64,000 nt of DNA from Saprospiraceae bacterium (GTDB taxonomy: Bacteria > Bacteroidota > Bacteroidia > Chitinophagales > Saprospiraceae), in assembly GCA_022842725.1 (NCBI GenBank), contig JALHOZ010000017.1:32569-96568 (forward strand), read 5' to 3'. The notes under the pieces are model-generated. The model was not told the DNA's origin, made no database searches, and saw only the letters and a program-made list of their open reading frames with translations. The translations under genes and the position numbers were made by a program. Shown here piece by piece: positions 50,898 through 60,076 of the stretch. Numbering within the stretch: the stretch's first letter is position 1; each line of letters begins with the position of its first letter.

Positions 50898-51020
50898 CAG
50901 GAAAAATTAATTAAAATGTATAAAAAAAGCAGGGATCAACCGATCATGATGCGAATGGTACGGCTTGATACGTTCGTTGTACCATTTCCAATATACGATG
51001 GAAATACATGAATAACCAAA

Positions 51021-51284
51021 CTAATTTTTTTCCGGAGAGGATGTTTGGTAAACCTGAACGTTATCGTGAATTTTTTTTATCAATTCATCTGAAACGGAAG
51101 GTCTTAAAATGCCATTGACCAACAAGGTTTTAAATTTTTTTTCGGTTTCGACCCACTTTTTGATTTCCGGATTTTCCGAAACATTTTTTGTAAATTCACT
51201 TTCTTCGTCGCTTGTCATCTGGTGGTCCAGATATAAAGAGATACGATCCTGAAGTTCCACTTTTTTTTGTCCGTCAATATACAT
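51021..51284 (-). CDS. Small protein, candidate anti-sigma factor
   Basis: 87 aa, directly downstream of the sigma factor; ISLYLDHQMTSDEESEFTKNVSENPEIKKWV anti-sigma-like N-term. Confidence 0.5.
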   Translation of the reverse strand: MYIDGQKKVELQDRISLYLDHQMTSDEESEFTKNVSENPEIKKWVETEKKFKTLLVNGILRPSVSDELIKKIHDNVQVYQTSSPEKN

Positions 51285-51299
51285 TTGTCAACGTATTAA

Positions 51300-51875
51300 T
51301 TACTCATTTTTTTTAAAACCTCTTTTATCCTGATAACCAAGATAAAGAGCATATTTTGTCAATTTTTCTTTCAATTCATTTCGGGCTCTGAATAGTCTCG
51401 AACGAACTGTGCCTATCGGTACATCGAGAATATCAGCGATTTCTTCGTAAGAAAAACCTTCAATATCACATAAAAGAATGATTTCTTTAAACTCGTAGCT
51501 CAAAGAATTCAGCGCCAAGGTAACTTCGTCTCCGAGGCTCATGGCCAAATCATCCCAATTTATTTCTACTGTCCCTCCGATCATGTCCGTCTCCTGAACG
51601 GCTAACGGATCATTAAAATCGAGAATGGTGGGTGTTTTGATTTTTTTCCTATATTCATTAATATAGGCGTTTTTCAAAATTTTAAACAACCATGCTTTGC
51701 TATTAGTTCCCTCAACATAACTATTTATAAATTTTAATGCTTTCAGATAGGTTTCCTGCACCAAATCTTCTGCATCATTTTCATTATAAGTCAGGTGATA
51801 GGCAAACGTTTTTAAGGCTTCCATGTGGGGGAAAAACTCTTCCTGAAAAACTTTTATAATATGTTGTTCAGCCAT
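51300..51875 (-). CDS. ECF-type RNA polymerase sigma factor
   Basis: YNENDAEDLVQETYLKALKFINSYVEGTNSKAWLFKILKNAYINEYRK and FSYEEIADILDVPIGTVRSRLFRARNELK. Confidence 0.95.
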   Translation of the reverse strand: MAEQHIIKVFQEEFFPHMEALKTFAYHLTYNENDAEDLVQETYLKALKFINSYVEGTNSKAWLFKILKNAYINEYRKKIKTPTILDFNDPLAVQETDMIGGTVEINWDDLAMSLGDEVTLALNSLSYEFKEIILLCDIEGFSYEEIADILDVPIGTVRSRLFRARNELKEKLTKYALYLGYQDKRGFKKNE

Positions 51876-52169
51876 GATCTTATTACAAAGGCAAAACTAC
51901 AAATTTTATTGTTAATGTAAAACATTAAGGGTGTTCAAAGGGTAAAAATAATATGATATTTTCCTTGATCTTAATATTTTAACACATTGATTATGAAAAA
52001 TAATATAAACCAAATAATTGTTTACTTTGATGCCATATCGACATACTTTCTGCCTGACCCTTTTCGTTATCGGTATGATTAACTTTGTTTTTTATTTTTT
52101 CATCAAATTTATATCTATAAAAAGATGTGTATTTGATAATATGTTATAATTTTGATTAAAATATTTCAC

Positions 52170-53642
52170 ATGGCGATATCTTGTGCAGAAACCAATATGA
52201 ATCTTTACGTTCCCCGGGCAGACAAAAGCTGGGACCGACGCAGGGCTTTACATCTTTTCAGAAGGACTTCTTTAAGCGCAGATGTAGATACTGTATCAGA
52301 AGCATTGACCAAAAATCCGGTCGGAATCGTGCAAAAAATGGTGGATGATGCGGCAGCACTTCCGTTGACAGCACCTCCGGTTTGGGCAAACTGGACAATC
52401 AACCAATACAGTCCGATTCCCGATGTGCGGAATACGCAGATAGGGAATCAGATTTTGGAGTGGGGGACCCAATGGGTAAAAGATATCAAAAAAAATGGTT
52501 TGCGCGACAGGATGTCATGGTTTTGGTCCAACCATTTTGTTACCAAAATTGATACCTATTATTGCCCTTCCTGGATGTTTCGGTATCATCAATTGTTGCA
52601 AAAACATGCGGTAGGAAATTTTAAAACCTTTGTCAGAGAAATCGGCATTACACCGGCCATGCTCGTATTTTTGAATAATGTACAAAATACCAGATTGCAG
52701 GTTAATGAAAATTATGCCCGCGAATTGCTCGAACTTTTTACGCTGGGCGTAGATAATGGGTATACCCAACAGGATATCCGCGAAATTGCCCGGGCTATCA
52801 CTGGTTGGAATGGTGTGGATCAGGCCAATCTCTGTGGTGAAATCAACTTTGTCAGTCTTTTTTGGGATCCCGGCAATAAAACGATCTTCGGAAGGACAGG
52901 ACCATGGAATTACAACCAAGTAATCGATATACTTTTTGAAGAAAGACCCGTTCAAATCAGCGAATTTGTCTGTCGGAAATTGTATGCTCACTTTGTCAAT
53001 CCTCAAATTGATGAAGCTACAGTTCAGGCTTTAGCTGCCATCTTCAGGAACAATAATTTTGAATTAGCTCCGGTACTGAAAGCGATGTTTTCGAGTGAAC
53101 ATTTTTTTGATGACGCCACAATCGGTACCATTATACCCGGGCATTTGGAATATTTTCTCATGTTTTTGAATGAAACAGGTTATGTTGACCAGGACGAATT
53201 ATTATACCTGATCGGATTAAGTACGGGAGAATATAACCAACAAATTTTTAATCCTACAGATGTATCCGGATGGCCGGGTAACAGAAATTGGATCAATACA
53301 GGCTCCTTTAACTATCGGTCAGAAAGTCTGTTAAATATCATGGGTTATTATTATACACTAAACGGAAATAAGTTGGAAGAATTCCGCTACATCGCTAAAA
53401 AACTGAACGCGGAAAATGAAACAGATCCTAATGTTGTCTGCCGCTCCATTATTGATTATTTACTTCCCAACGGACTTCAGTTTCCGGAGGATTACGCAGA
53501 TGCATTAGCTGTTTTTAAAGCTGAAGTTCCCGAAAATTATTTTACTGACGGCTTGTGGAATCTCGATTGGGAATATGCACCGGCTCAGGTTTTATTACTT
53601 ATCAATCACCTGGCAAAATTGCCTGAATATCAATTAAAATAA
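52170..53642 (+). CDS. DUF1800 domain protein
   Basis: ALHLFRRTSLSADVDTV, NENYARELLELFTLGVDNGYTQQDIREIARAITGW. The 52152 start is a TTG; ATG 52170 preferred. Confidence 0.88.
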   Translation: MAISCAETNMNLYVPRADKSWDRRRALHLFRRTSLSADVDTVSEALTKNPVGIVQKMVDDAAALPLTAPPVWANWTINQYSPIPDVRNTQIGNQILEWGTQWVKDIKKNGLRDRMSWFWSNHFVTKIDTYYCPSWMFRYHQLLQKHAVGNFKTFVREIGITPAMLVFLNNVQNTRLQVNENYARELLELFTLGVDNGYTQQDIREIARAITGWNGVDQANLCGEINFVSLFWDPGNKTIFGRTGPWNYNQVIDILFEERPVQISEFVCRKLYAHFVNPQIDEATVQALAAIFRNNNFELAPVLKAMFSSEHFFDDATIGTIIPGHLEYFLMFLNETGYVDQDELLYLIGLSTGEYNQQIFNPTDVSGWPGNRNWINTGSFNYRSESLLNIMGYYYTLNGNKLEEFRYIAKKLNAENETDPNVVCRSIIDYLLPNGLQFPEDYADALAVFKAEVPENYFTDGLWNLDWEYAPAQVLLLINHLAKLPEYQLK

Positions 53643-53648
53643 TCTGCC

Positions 53649-55280
53649 ATGGCCATTTTTCATCATAAAGACATCAATAACCTTTTAAAAGGAGAACACC
53701 ATGATCTGGAACACCGAACATGGAGCCGAAGAAGTTTCCTTCAGACATTGGGTATTGCCGGAGGTGCCGGTATTACTATGGGAGGTTTCGGACTCTCAGC
53801 TTTGTCGGCTGCTCCTTTGCACATGGCACTGGCTTCATCTGATAACAACAGGATTCTGGTGCTGATCCGCCTCAAAGGTGGCAACGACGGTTTGAATATG
53901 ATTGTTCCTGTGTACGACTACAGCAGATACAAAACCAACAGACCCAATATCGCCATTCCACAAAATCAGTTGATTGCGCTTGGTAATGATCAGAAATATG
54001 CCATGCCCCAGACCATGAACAGGCTCAAACCTCTTTGGGACAACGGGCATATGAAAGTCATCAATTCGGTAGGTTATCCCGAACATAATTTATCCCATTT
54101 TACTTCCTCGGATATATGGAATTCCGCCAATGAAAATATCGAAAGCGACAGCAATAAATCAGGTTGGTTGGCCAGATATCTGCTCGATAAAACGCCGGAC
54201 TACCTGGAAAATCTGCCTGAAATTCCCGGAGCAATAAAAATCAGCAGCGGTAGCAGTATAACCTATCAGACAGCAGACCGAATTGATCTCGCTGTCAACT
54301 TTAACACGCCGGATAAACTCATTGAAATAGCTGAAAAAGGGTTTGTTTATGACACTGTTAATCTTCCGGATGATTGTTATTATGGTGATCAGGTCGGATT
54401 TTTAAGATCGATTCTGAATATTACCTATAAATATGCACCCAAAATCAGTGAAGCCTACAGTGCAGGAACTAATGAAGTGAATTATAGTAACAACGAACTG
54501 AGTCGACAGCTCGCGATTGTAGCAAAGTTGGTAAAAGGTAATCTGGGAACAAGACTGTACATGGTCACTTTAGATGGTTTTGACACTCATGAAAATCAAA
54601 ACATCAGCCACCCGAGACTGATGGCTGATATTTCGGCTGCCATCAGCGAATTTTATGCTGATCTCGAAGCCGGTGAAAAAGCAAATGACGTATTGAGTAT
54701 GACTTTTTCGGAATTCGGAAGGAGGGTTCGTGAGAATGATGGTGGAACCGATCATGGTACCGCTGCTCCCGTGATGTTTTTCGGTCCAACGTTGGAAGGG
54801 AACGGCATCTTTGGGAAAGATCCGGATTTGGTTGACCTTGATTCTGTTGGTAACTTAAAACATGATACGGATTTCCGGTCGATTTATGCGACGATTCTCG
54901 AATCCTGGTTGTGTATCGATGCAAGCCATGTTGACAATATATTGGGGGATGTTTATGAAAGAATACCGGGTTTGGGTCTCAATTGTTTGCCGGTTTATAC
55001 TTCAGAACCTGTATTTACGCAACAAATACAACACAAATTGCGCAGTCATGCGGATGGTTCATATACCATAGAATATGAAATCAGCAGACCCGGTCAGATA
55101 GATGTGGAGGTATACACCATTATGGGACAAAAAATATCGACACTTGTCCATGAATATCAGGACAGGGGAAAACATCAGGCCGTATTCATCAACCAACATT
55201 TGGGGCTCAGTTCGTCAATGTATATTTATGTCATCCGTAGTGGTTCCGCATCTGTGAGCGGTAAATTTTTGGTTAGGTAG
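53649..55280 (+). CDS. DUF1501 domain protein with Tat-like signal and T9SS C-terminal domain
   Basis: RRSFLQTLGIAGGAGITMGGFGLSALSAAP; RLKGGNDGLNMIVPVYDYSRYKTNRP; C-term YIYVIRSGSASVSGKFLVR. Confidence 0.88.
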   Translation: MAIFHHKDINNLLKGEHHDLEHRTWSRRSFLQTLGIAGGAGITMGGFGLSALSAAPLHMALASSDNNRILVLIRLKGGNDGLNMIVPVYDYSRYKTNRPNIAIPQNQLIALGNDQKYAMPQTMNRLKPLWDNGHMKVINSVGYPEHNLSHFTSSDIWNSANENIESDSNKSGWLARYLLDKTPDYLENLPEIPGAIKISSGSSITYQTADRIDLAVNFNTPDKLIEIAEKGFVYDTVNLPDDCYYGDQVGFLRSILNITYKYAPKISEAYSAGTNEVNYSNNELSRQLAIVAKLVKGNLGTRLYMVTLDGFDTHENQNISHPRLMADISAAISEFYADLEAGEKANDVLSMTFSEFGRRVRENDGGTDHGTAAPVMFFGPTLEGNGIFGKDPDLVDLDSVGNLKHDTDFRSIYATILESWLCIDASHVDNILGDVYERIPGLGLNCLPVYTSEPVFTQQIQHKLRSHADGSYTIEYEISRPGQIDVEVYTIMGQKISTLVHEYQDRGKHQAVFINQHLGLSSSMYIYVIRSGSASVSGKFLVR

Positions 55281-55440
55281 CAGTTCATAGGATGTTACAT
55301 CACTTTTACTGATCCCGGGGGATTAATAAAAAACATATTTTACAGCCGGTTTTAATAGATTAAGCTACCTGAAACGGGGTGTCCTTCATTGGCGTTTGCC
55401 TACTTCTCGTCGTATTTTTGCTACGATTCGTCAGATTTCA

Positions 55441-55473
55441 TTTGTTTTCTTACAACGGTCGACCTTACATTTG
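55441..55473 (+). promoter_or_regulatory. Candidate Bacteroidota promoter for the small ORF
   Basis: TTTG at 55441-55444, 21-nt spacer, TACATTTG at 55466-55473. Confidence 0.45.
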
Positions 55474-55583
55474 TGTCATAAAGATGTAAATATTCTGATT
55501 TTAAGATGATTTCCAAATTTAATTTCATAATAGATACGATTTTTATAAGCTAACCAAATTTAATAAAATTTAAATAAAAACAA

Positions 55584-55748
55584 ATGAGCAGCAGAATTAT
55601 TTTATCAGGACCCATGGGAAATGGAATCAGACCTAAAAAGTACTTTGAAACCACTAAGGAGTTGATGAGAAAAAACAAAATCAAAAGTGTCACAGTCAGC
55701 ACCGTAGAGATTAAAAAAATGAGTAGTGAAATGCTTAAAACAGCATAA
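55584..55748 (+). CDS. Small protein (54 aa), unknown
   Basis: MSSRIILSGPMGNGIRPKKYFETTKELMRKNKIKSVTVSTVEIKKMSSEMLKTA; promoter-like motif upstream and strong terminator downstream; not in the ORF track. Confidence 0.55.
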   Translation: MSSRIILSGPMGNGIRPKKYFETTKELMRKNKIKSVTVSTVEIKKMSSEMLKTA

Positions 55749-55785
55749 ACTGCCCGGTACACCCTGGACATATTATTCCCCGGAT

Positions 55786-55829
55786 CGGGAAGTCGTACCT
55801 TGAAGGTATGACTTCCCGGTTTTTTTTCT
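55786..55829 (+). terminator. Strong rho-independent terminator
   Basis: CGGGAAGTCGTACCTT-GA-AGGTATGACTTCCCG followed by T8. Confidence 0.9.
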
Positions 55830-56108
55830 AAGAAATTATCTTTAGATGAAAAGGTGTAAAAAAACAGGTATAGGTTTTTCCTGTTTTTCAAAAGTCACAT
55901 TTTTTAAATTTATCACAAAACCCACTTTTTCCCAAAACGGAAAAAGTTACTTTGAATGAGAAAACTCATTTTTCACAACTTTGCCACTTTTTTATTCCAA
56001 AAAAAGTTCGTTGGCAAAAGGGAATCTTTCGGGACTTTACAATTGCGTTGTCATTTTGAAAAAGAATACGTTAAGAGGTAATCATTATACATTAAAACCT
56101 TCTCAGGA

Positions 56109-57098
56109 TCAGGGATAAACACTAAAATTGGTTAACAAAAACCTTTTTTCAGGTTTTTTTTCCGGATGAACGATGTGGTCCAACAACAATTGGGCAGCGG
56201 ATTGTCCCAATTCATATCCGTTGTGCACCAAATGAGAAACCGGTGGAAACATAAATTCCGGCAGATAACCTTCACTGATGGCAACGGTTTTGAGTGACAG
56301 ATCATGGTTATCTCTTCTGAAGGATTGTAATGCGGCATTAACGCCTACCAAAACTTCGTCGCTCATAGCAAAAACAGCATCAGCTTCTCCATGTATACGC
56401 AAAGCAGAAAGGCATTTTTCTCTGGCATCACCACTTGAGTCACAATAATAATAATGTGTCCTGATCTCAGGGGCGTTGTTGAGTACACTTTTAAAGCCCA
56501 ACATCCTTTCTTTGGTGATCTGCAGGGATTCCGGCCCGAAAAAACCAATAATTTCTCTGACACCTTCCTGTATCAGAAAAGTGCAACACTCTTTGCCGGC
56601 CTGATAATCATCAATTTTTACCTCAGAAAATTTTTGCTGGTCTATGGTTTTATCTAATAATACCAAAGGAATCTGAAAATCGGAGAGTTTGTCCAGATGA
56701 TCCAGACCGGAAGTCATTTTAGTCAGTGAGATTAGAATGCCATCGACATTGCTGTCAATACAGGTGACGATATTCTGTACTTCTTTTTCATATTCATCAT
56801 CAGAAATCAGAATCATCAGTTTGTATTGTTTGCTTTTAAGGGTAGCTGAAATTCCTTCAATGACGGCCGGTACAAAAAAATGATGAATACCCGGTAAAAT
56901 TAAGCCAATGGTCTTTACACTTTTCTGTCGTAAACCTACAGCTGCCGCATTGGGAACAAAATGAAAACTCTCGGCCAGTTGTTTAATTTTGTCTTTAACC
57001 ATGGGGCTGATATCGGGATGATTTTTTAAAGCCCGGGATACAGTAGACTTGCTTACGCTTGCCATTTCTGCTATATCTTTGATGGTTATCTTCCTCAT
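56109..57098 (-). CDS. LacI-family transcriptional regulator
   Basis: MRKITIKDIAEMASVSKSTVSRALKNHPDISPMVKDKIKQLAESFHFVPNAAA. Confidence 0.95.
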   Translation of the reverse strand: MRKITIKDIAEMASVSKSTVSRALKNHPDISPMVKDKIKQLAESFHFVPNAAAVGLRQKSVKTIGLILPGIHHFFVPAVIEGISATLKSKQYKLMILISDDEYEKEVQNIVTCIDSNVDGILISLTKMTSGLDHLDKLSDFQIPLVLLDKTIDQQKFSEVKIDDYQAGKECCTFLIQEGVREIIGFFGPESLQITKERMLGFKSVLNNAPEIRTHYYYCDSSGDAREKCLSALRIHGEADAVFAMSDEVLVGVNAALQSFRRDNHDLSLKTVAISEGYLPEFMFPPVSHLVHNGYELGQSAAQLLLDHIVHPEKKPEKRFLLTNFSVYP

Positions 57099-57139
57099 CT
57101 TTTAAAAATATTTAACAAAAATTAACTTTTTGCCAACAA

Positions 57140-57149
57140 CAACCGGTTG
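57140..57149. promoter_or_regulatory. LacI-type operator-like palindrome (CAACCGGTTG)
   Basis: Perfect 10-bp palindrome with central CG, between the divergent lacI and TonB receptor genes. Confidence 0.45.
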
Positions 57150-57209
57150 CGGATTCGGTTGCAAACATATGAAAAAAATTGACAGGGTACAATGATTTAA
57201 TATTCTGTT

Positions 57210-57225
57210 TATGTTTGCGTAAACA
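57210..57225. promoter_or_regulatory. LacI-type operator overlapping the -7 box of the receptor operon
   Basis: TGTTTGCGTAAACA (arms TGTTT/AAACA, central CG) at 57212-57225; -7 TATGTTTG at 57210-57217. Confidence 0.6.
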
Positions 57226-57241
57226 AAACAATATTTAAATC

Positions 57242-59872
57242 ATGAATAAGTATGTAGTACAAACAATTTTATGGTGTGCACTGATCATTACAGGTGTTAA
57301 TCTTCAGGCTCAATCAACCGTCAAAGGAATGGTAAAACTTTCTAATGGCGACAATGCCGAATTCATTCAGGTTGGAATACCTGCTTTGGGGTTGGGTACG
57401 ATCACTGACGGAAGCGGATCTTATACGCTTACTGATGTTCCCAATGGAACGTTTGCTGTTGAAGCAAGTTTTTTAGGTTATGAATCACAGGTCAAAATGA
57501 TTACTGTAGCTTCAGGTGAAACCGCAGAAGTAAATTTTGAATTGGGTGTCACCTCTCAGGCGCTGAATGAAATAGTCGTCACAGGGGTTTCCGACCCAAG
57601 GTCTACGTTAGAGTCTTCTATTTCGATAACCACGCTGAAACAGAAGGACATCTTAAACAGTGTGCCGCGAACCACAGCTGAAATTTTCAGAACCATCCCG
57701 GGTGTCAGGTCTGAATCATCGGGTGGGGAAGGTAACAGTAACATTACCGTTCGTGGTGTTCCGGTCAGTGCAGGAGGTAGCCGTTATTTGCTGATTCAGG
57801 AAGACGGACTTCCTGTATTACAATTTGGTGATATAGCGTTTGGAACCCAGGATCAGTTTTTAAGATTTGACAATACCGTAGGAAGAATTGAGGCCGTCAG
57901 AGGAGGAAGTGCTTCGGTTCTTGCATCCAACTCTCCTGCCGGTATCATCAATTTTATCAGCAAAACCGGTACTGAACAAGGAGGTTCTGTTGCAACTACT
58001 TTCGGTGTTTTACAACCTATGTTACGTACTGACTTTGATATGGGAACTCCATTGTCAGAAAGTGTTTCTTTTCATGTAGGTGGTTTTTACAGAGCAGGAG
58101 ACCTGCCCCGCAGAACCGGTTATACTTCAAACAACGGAGGACAGATTAAGGCCAACCTGACCAAAAAATTTGACAAAGGTTTTGTGAGATTGTACGCAAA
58201 ATTTTTGAATGACAGAGCGGCCGGTTACATGCCGATGCCTGTACAGGTTTCAGGTACCAATGCTTCTCCGACTTGGGAATCACTTCCTGATTTTGACGCT
58301 TTGAACGGCTCTTTATATTCACCTTATTTCCGTACGGATTACACAATGGGAGGAGACGGCAATATTTTAAAATCTGATATTCAGGATGGTATGCATTCTG
58401 TATCAAAATCCTTCGGAGGTGAAGTCAATATGAATATTGGAAATGGTTGGAAAGTGGTCAACAGAGCCAGATATTCCATCAATAACGGACATTTTTTAGC
58501 TCCTTTTCCGGCTACAGCAGGATCGTATAATGATATCATCAAAGCTGAAAATACAGCAACATATGCCGGGACAACAACGGCGGTCAATCCGAACAGCACT
58601 TTTATGTTGATCCATTTATTTAATACAAAACTGAATAATTTTAATAATTTTATCAACGATTTTAATATCTCGAAAAGATTTAACACACTAAAAGTGAATG
58701 CCGGATTGTACAAATCCATCCAAAATGTCGGTATGTCCTGGCATTGGAATTCTTACGTCATGGAAGCAAATTCTGACAATCAGCGTTTGGTTGACATCAA
58801 AAACCCTGCAGGTGAGGCCATCACCCAAAACGGTTTGATTGCTTACGGACAACCTGCATGGGGCAATTGTTGCAACAGAAATTTTGACATGCAATATGAT
58901 GTTTGGGCACCTTATGCATCACTCGAACTTCAGGCTACAGATAAATTGAATGTAGAGGCAGGATTGCGTTATGATTTCGGACATGCTTTTGGTAATTTTT
59001 CAGGTGGAAACGGTCAGACTGCAGCCATTGATATGAATGGTAATGGTCAGATAGAACTGGTAGAACAAAATGTAGCTACCATCAGCAATGTTACTACACC
59101 CGTAGATTACAACTACAACATTTTGTCATATTCAGCAGGCTTGAATTATATTTTGGGGAGCACTTCAGCAGTTTTTGCCAGATACAGTTCCGGGGGATCA
59201 GCATCTGCCGACAGAATTCTGTTTAGCGGTTTGAACTATACCAATTCAGAAGATGCAGCTCTGGAAGCTCAAATGGTAAATACCGTCAATCAGGCTGAGT
59301 TGGGATACAAGTACCGAAAGGACAAACTAACCCTTAATGCCACTGCATTTTTGGCATTGACCAGAGAGTCAAACTACGAGGCGACGACCCAAATGAGAAT
59401 TGATAATGATTATCAGGCGATTGGTTTGGAACTTGATGCCCAATATTCCATCAACAATAACTTTGTCCTCAGAGGCGGACTGACCTTTACAGACGGAACC
59501 ATTACAAAATCAATCAACCCGGATAACGAAGGCAATACGCCGAGAAGATTGCCAGCCCTTATGTACAACCTGGTACCGGTGTATAATTTTGGTGGAGGAC
59601 ATTCAGTCGGTTTGTCACTGATTGGTTTTACTCAATCATATGCACAGGATAATAACCAATTGGTCATGCCGGGTTATGTTATCGTCAATCCGTTTATCAA
59701 TCTGAATCTGGGCAATAAATTTTCTTTAAACCTCAGTGGTAATAACATTTTGAATGCTTTGGCTATCACTGAAGCAGAAGAAGGTGCGATCACTGAAAAC
59801 ACCAACAACATCGTCAGAGGAAGACCATTGCCGGGACGATCATTAACTTTAGGATTAAGGTATGATTTTTAA
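57242..59872 (+). CDS. TonB-dependent receptor with CarboxypepD-reg-like domain
   Basis: QSTVKGMVKLSNGDNAEFIQVGIPALGLGTITDGSGSYTLTDVPNGTF; plug and barrel; ends GRSLTLGLRYDF. Confidence 0.92.
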   Translation: MNKYVVQTILWCALIITGVNLQAQSTVKGMVKLSNGDNAEFIQVGIPALGLGTITDGSGSYTLTDVPNGTFAVEASFLGYESQVKMITVASGETAEVNFELGVTSQALNEIVVTGVSDPRSTLESSISITTLKQKDILNSVPRTTAEIFRTIPGVRSESSGGEGNSNITVRGVPVSAGGSRYLLIQEDGLPVLQFGDIAFGTQDQFLRFDNTVGRIEAVRGGSASVLASNSPAGIINFISKTGTEQGGSVATTFGVLQPMLRTDFDMGTPLSESVSFHVGGFYRAGDLPRRTGYTSNNGGQIKANLTKKFDKGFVRLYAKFLNDRAAGYMPMPVQVSGTNASPTWESLPDFDALNGSLYSPYFRTDYTMGGDGNILKSDIQDGMHSVSKSFGGEVNMNIGNGWKVVNRARYSINNGHFLAPFPATAGSYNDIIKAENTATYAGTTTAVNPNSTFMLIHLFNTKLNNFNNFINDFNISKRFNTLKVNAGLYKSIQNVGMSWHWNSYVMEANSDNQRLVDIKNPAGEAITQNGLIAYGQPAWGNCCNRNFDMQYDVWAPYASLELQATDKLNVEAGLRYDFGHAFGNFSGGNGQTAAIDMNGNGQIELVEQNVATISNVTTPVDYNYNILSYSAGLNYILGSTSAVFARYSSGGSASADRILFSGLNYTNSEDAALEAQMVNTVNQAELGYKYRKDKLTLNATAFLALTRESNYEATTQMRIDNDYQAIGLELDAQYSINNNFVLRGGLTFTDGTITKSINPDNEGNTPRRLPALMYNLVPVYNFGGGHSVGLSLIGFTQSYAQDNNQLVMPGYVIVNPFINLNLGNKFSLNLSGNNILNALAITEAEEGAITENTNNIVRGRPLPGRSLTLGLRYDF

Positions 59873-60076
59873 TATCTGTTTTTCATAAATAAATCTATAT
59901 TGTGGCATCATTTTTAACCCGGATTCCGCATTGGACTTTGTTATGAGAGGAAATATGACAAAATAGTTATGAGGCTCGTAATTTTTTACCCGTAGATGCA
60001 GTCTGAGTTGCATTGAGGAAGAAAAAATGAGAACCGAAATAAATATGAAGTCAGATTTTTTCGCAATAAATTTCTA

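Noticed and set aside
55550-55891. 113-aa minus-strand ORF over the small-ORF locus
   Set aside because: It runs through the strong terminator hairpin and has low-complexity hydrophobic composition; the plus-strand 54-aa ORF with promoter and terminator is the better explanation.
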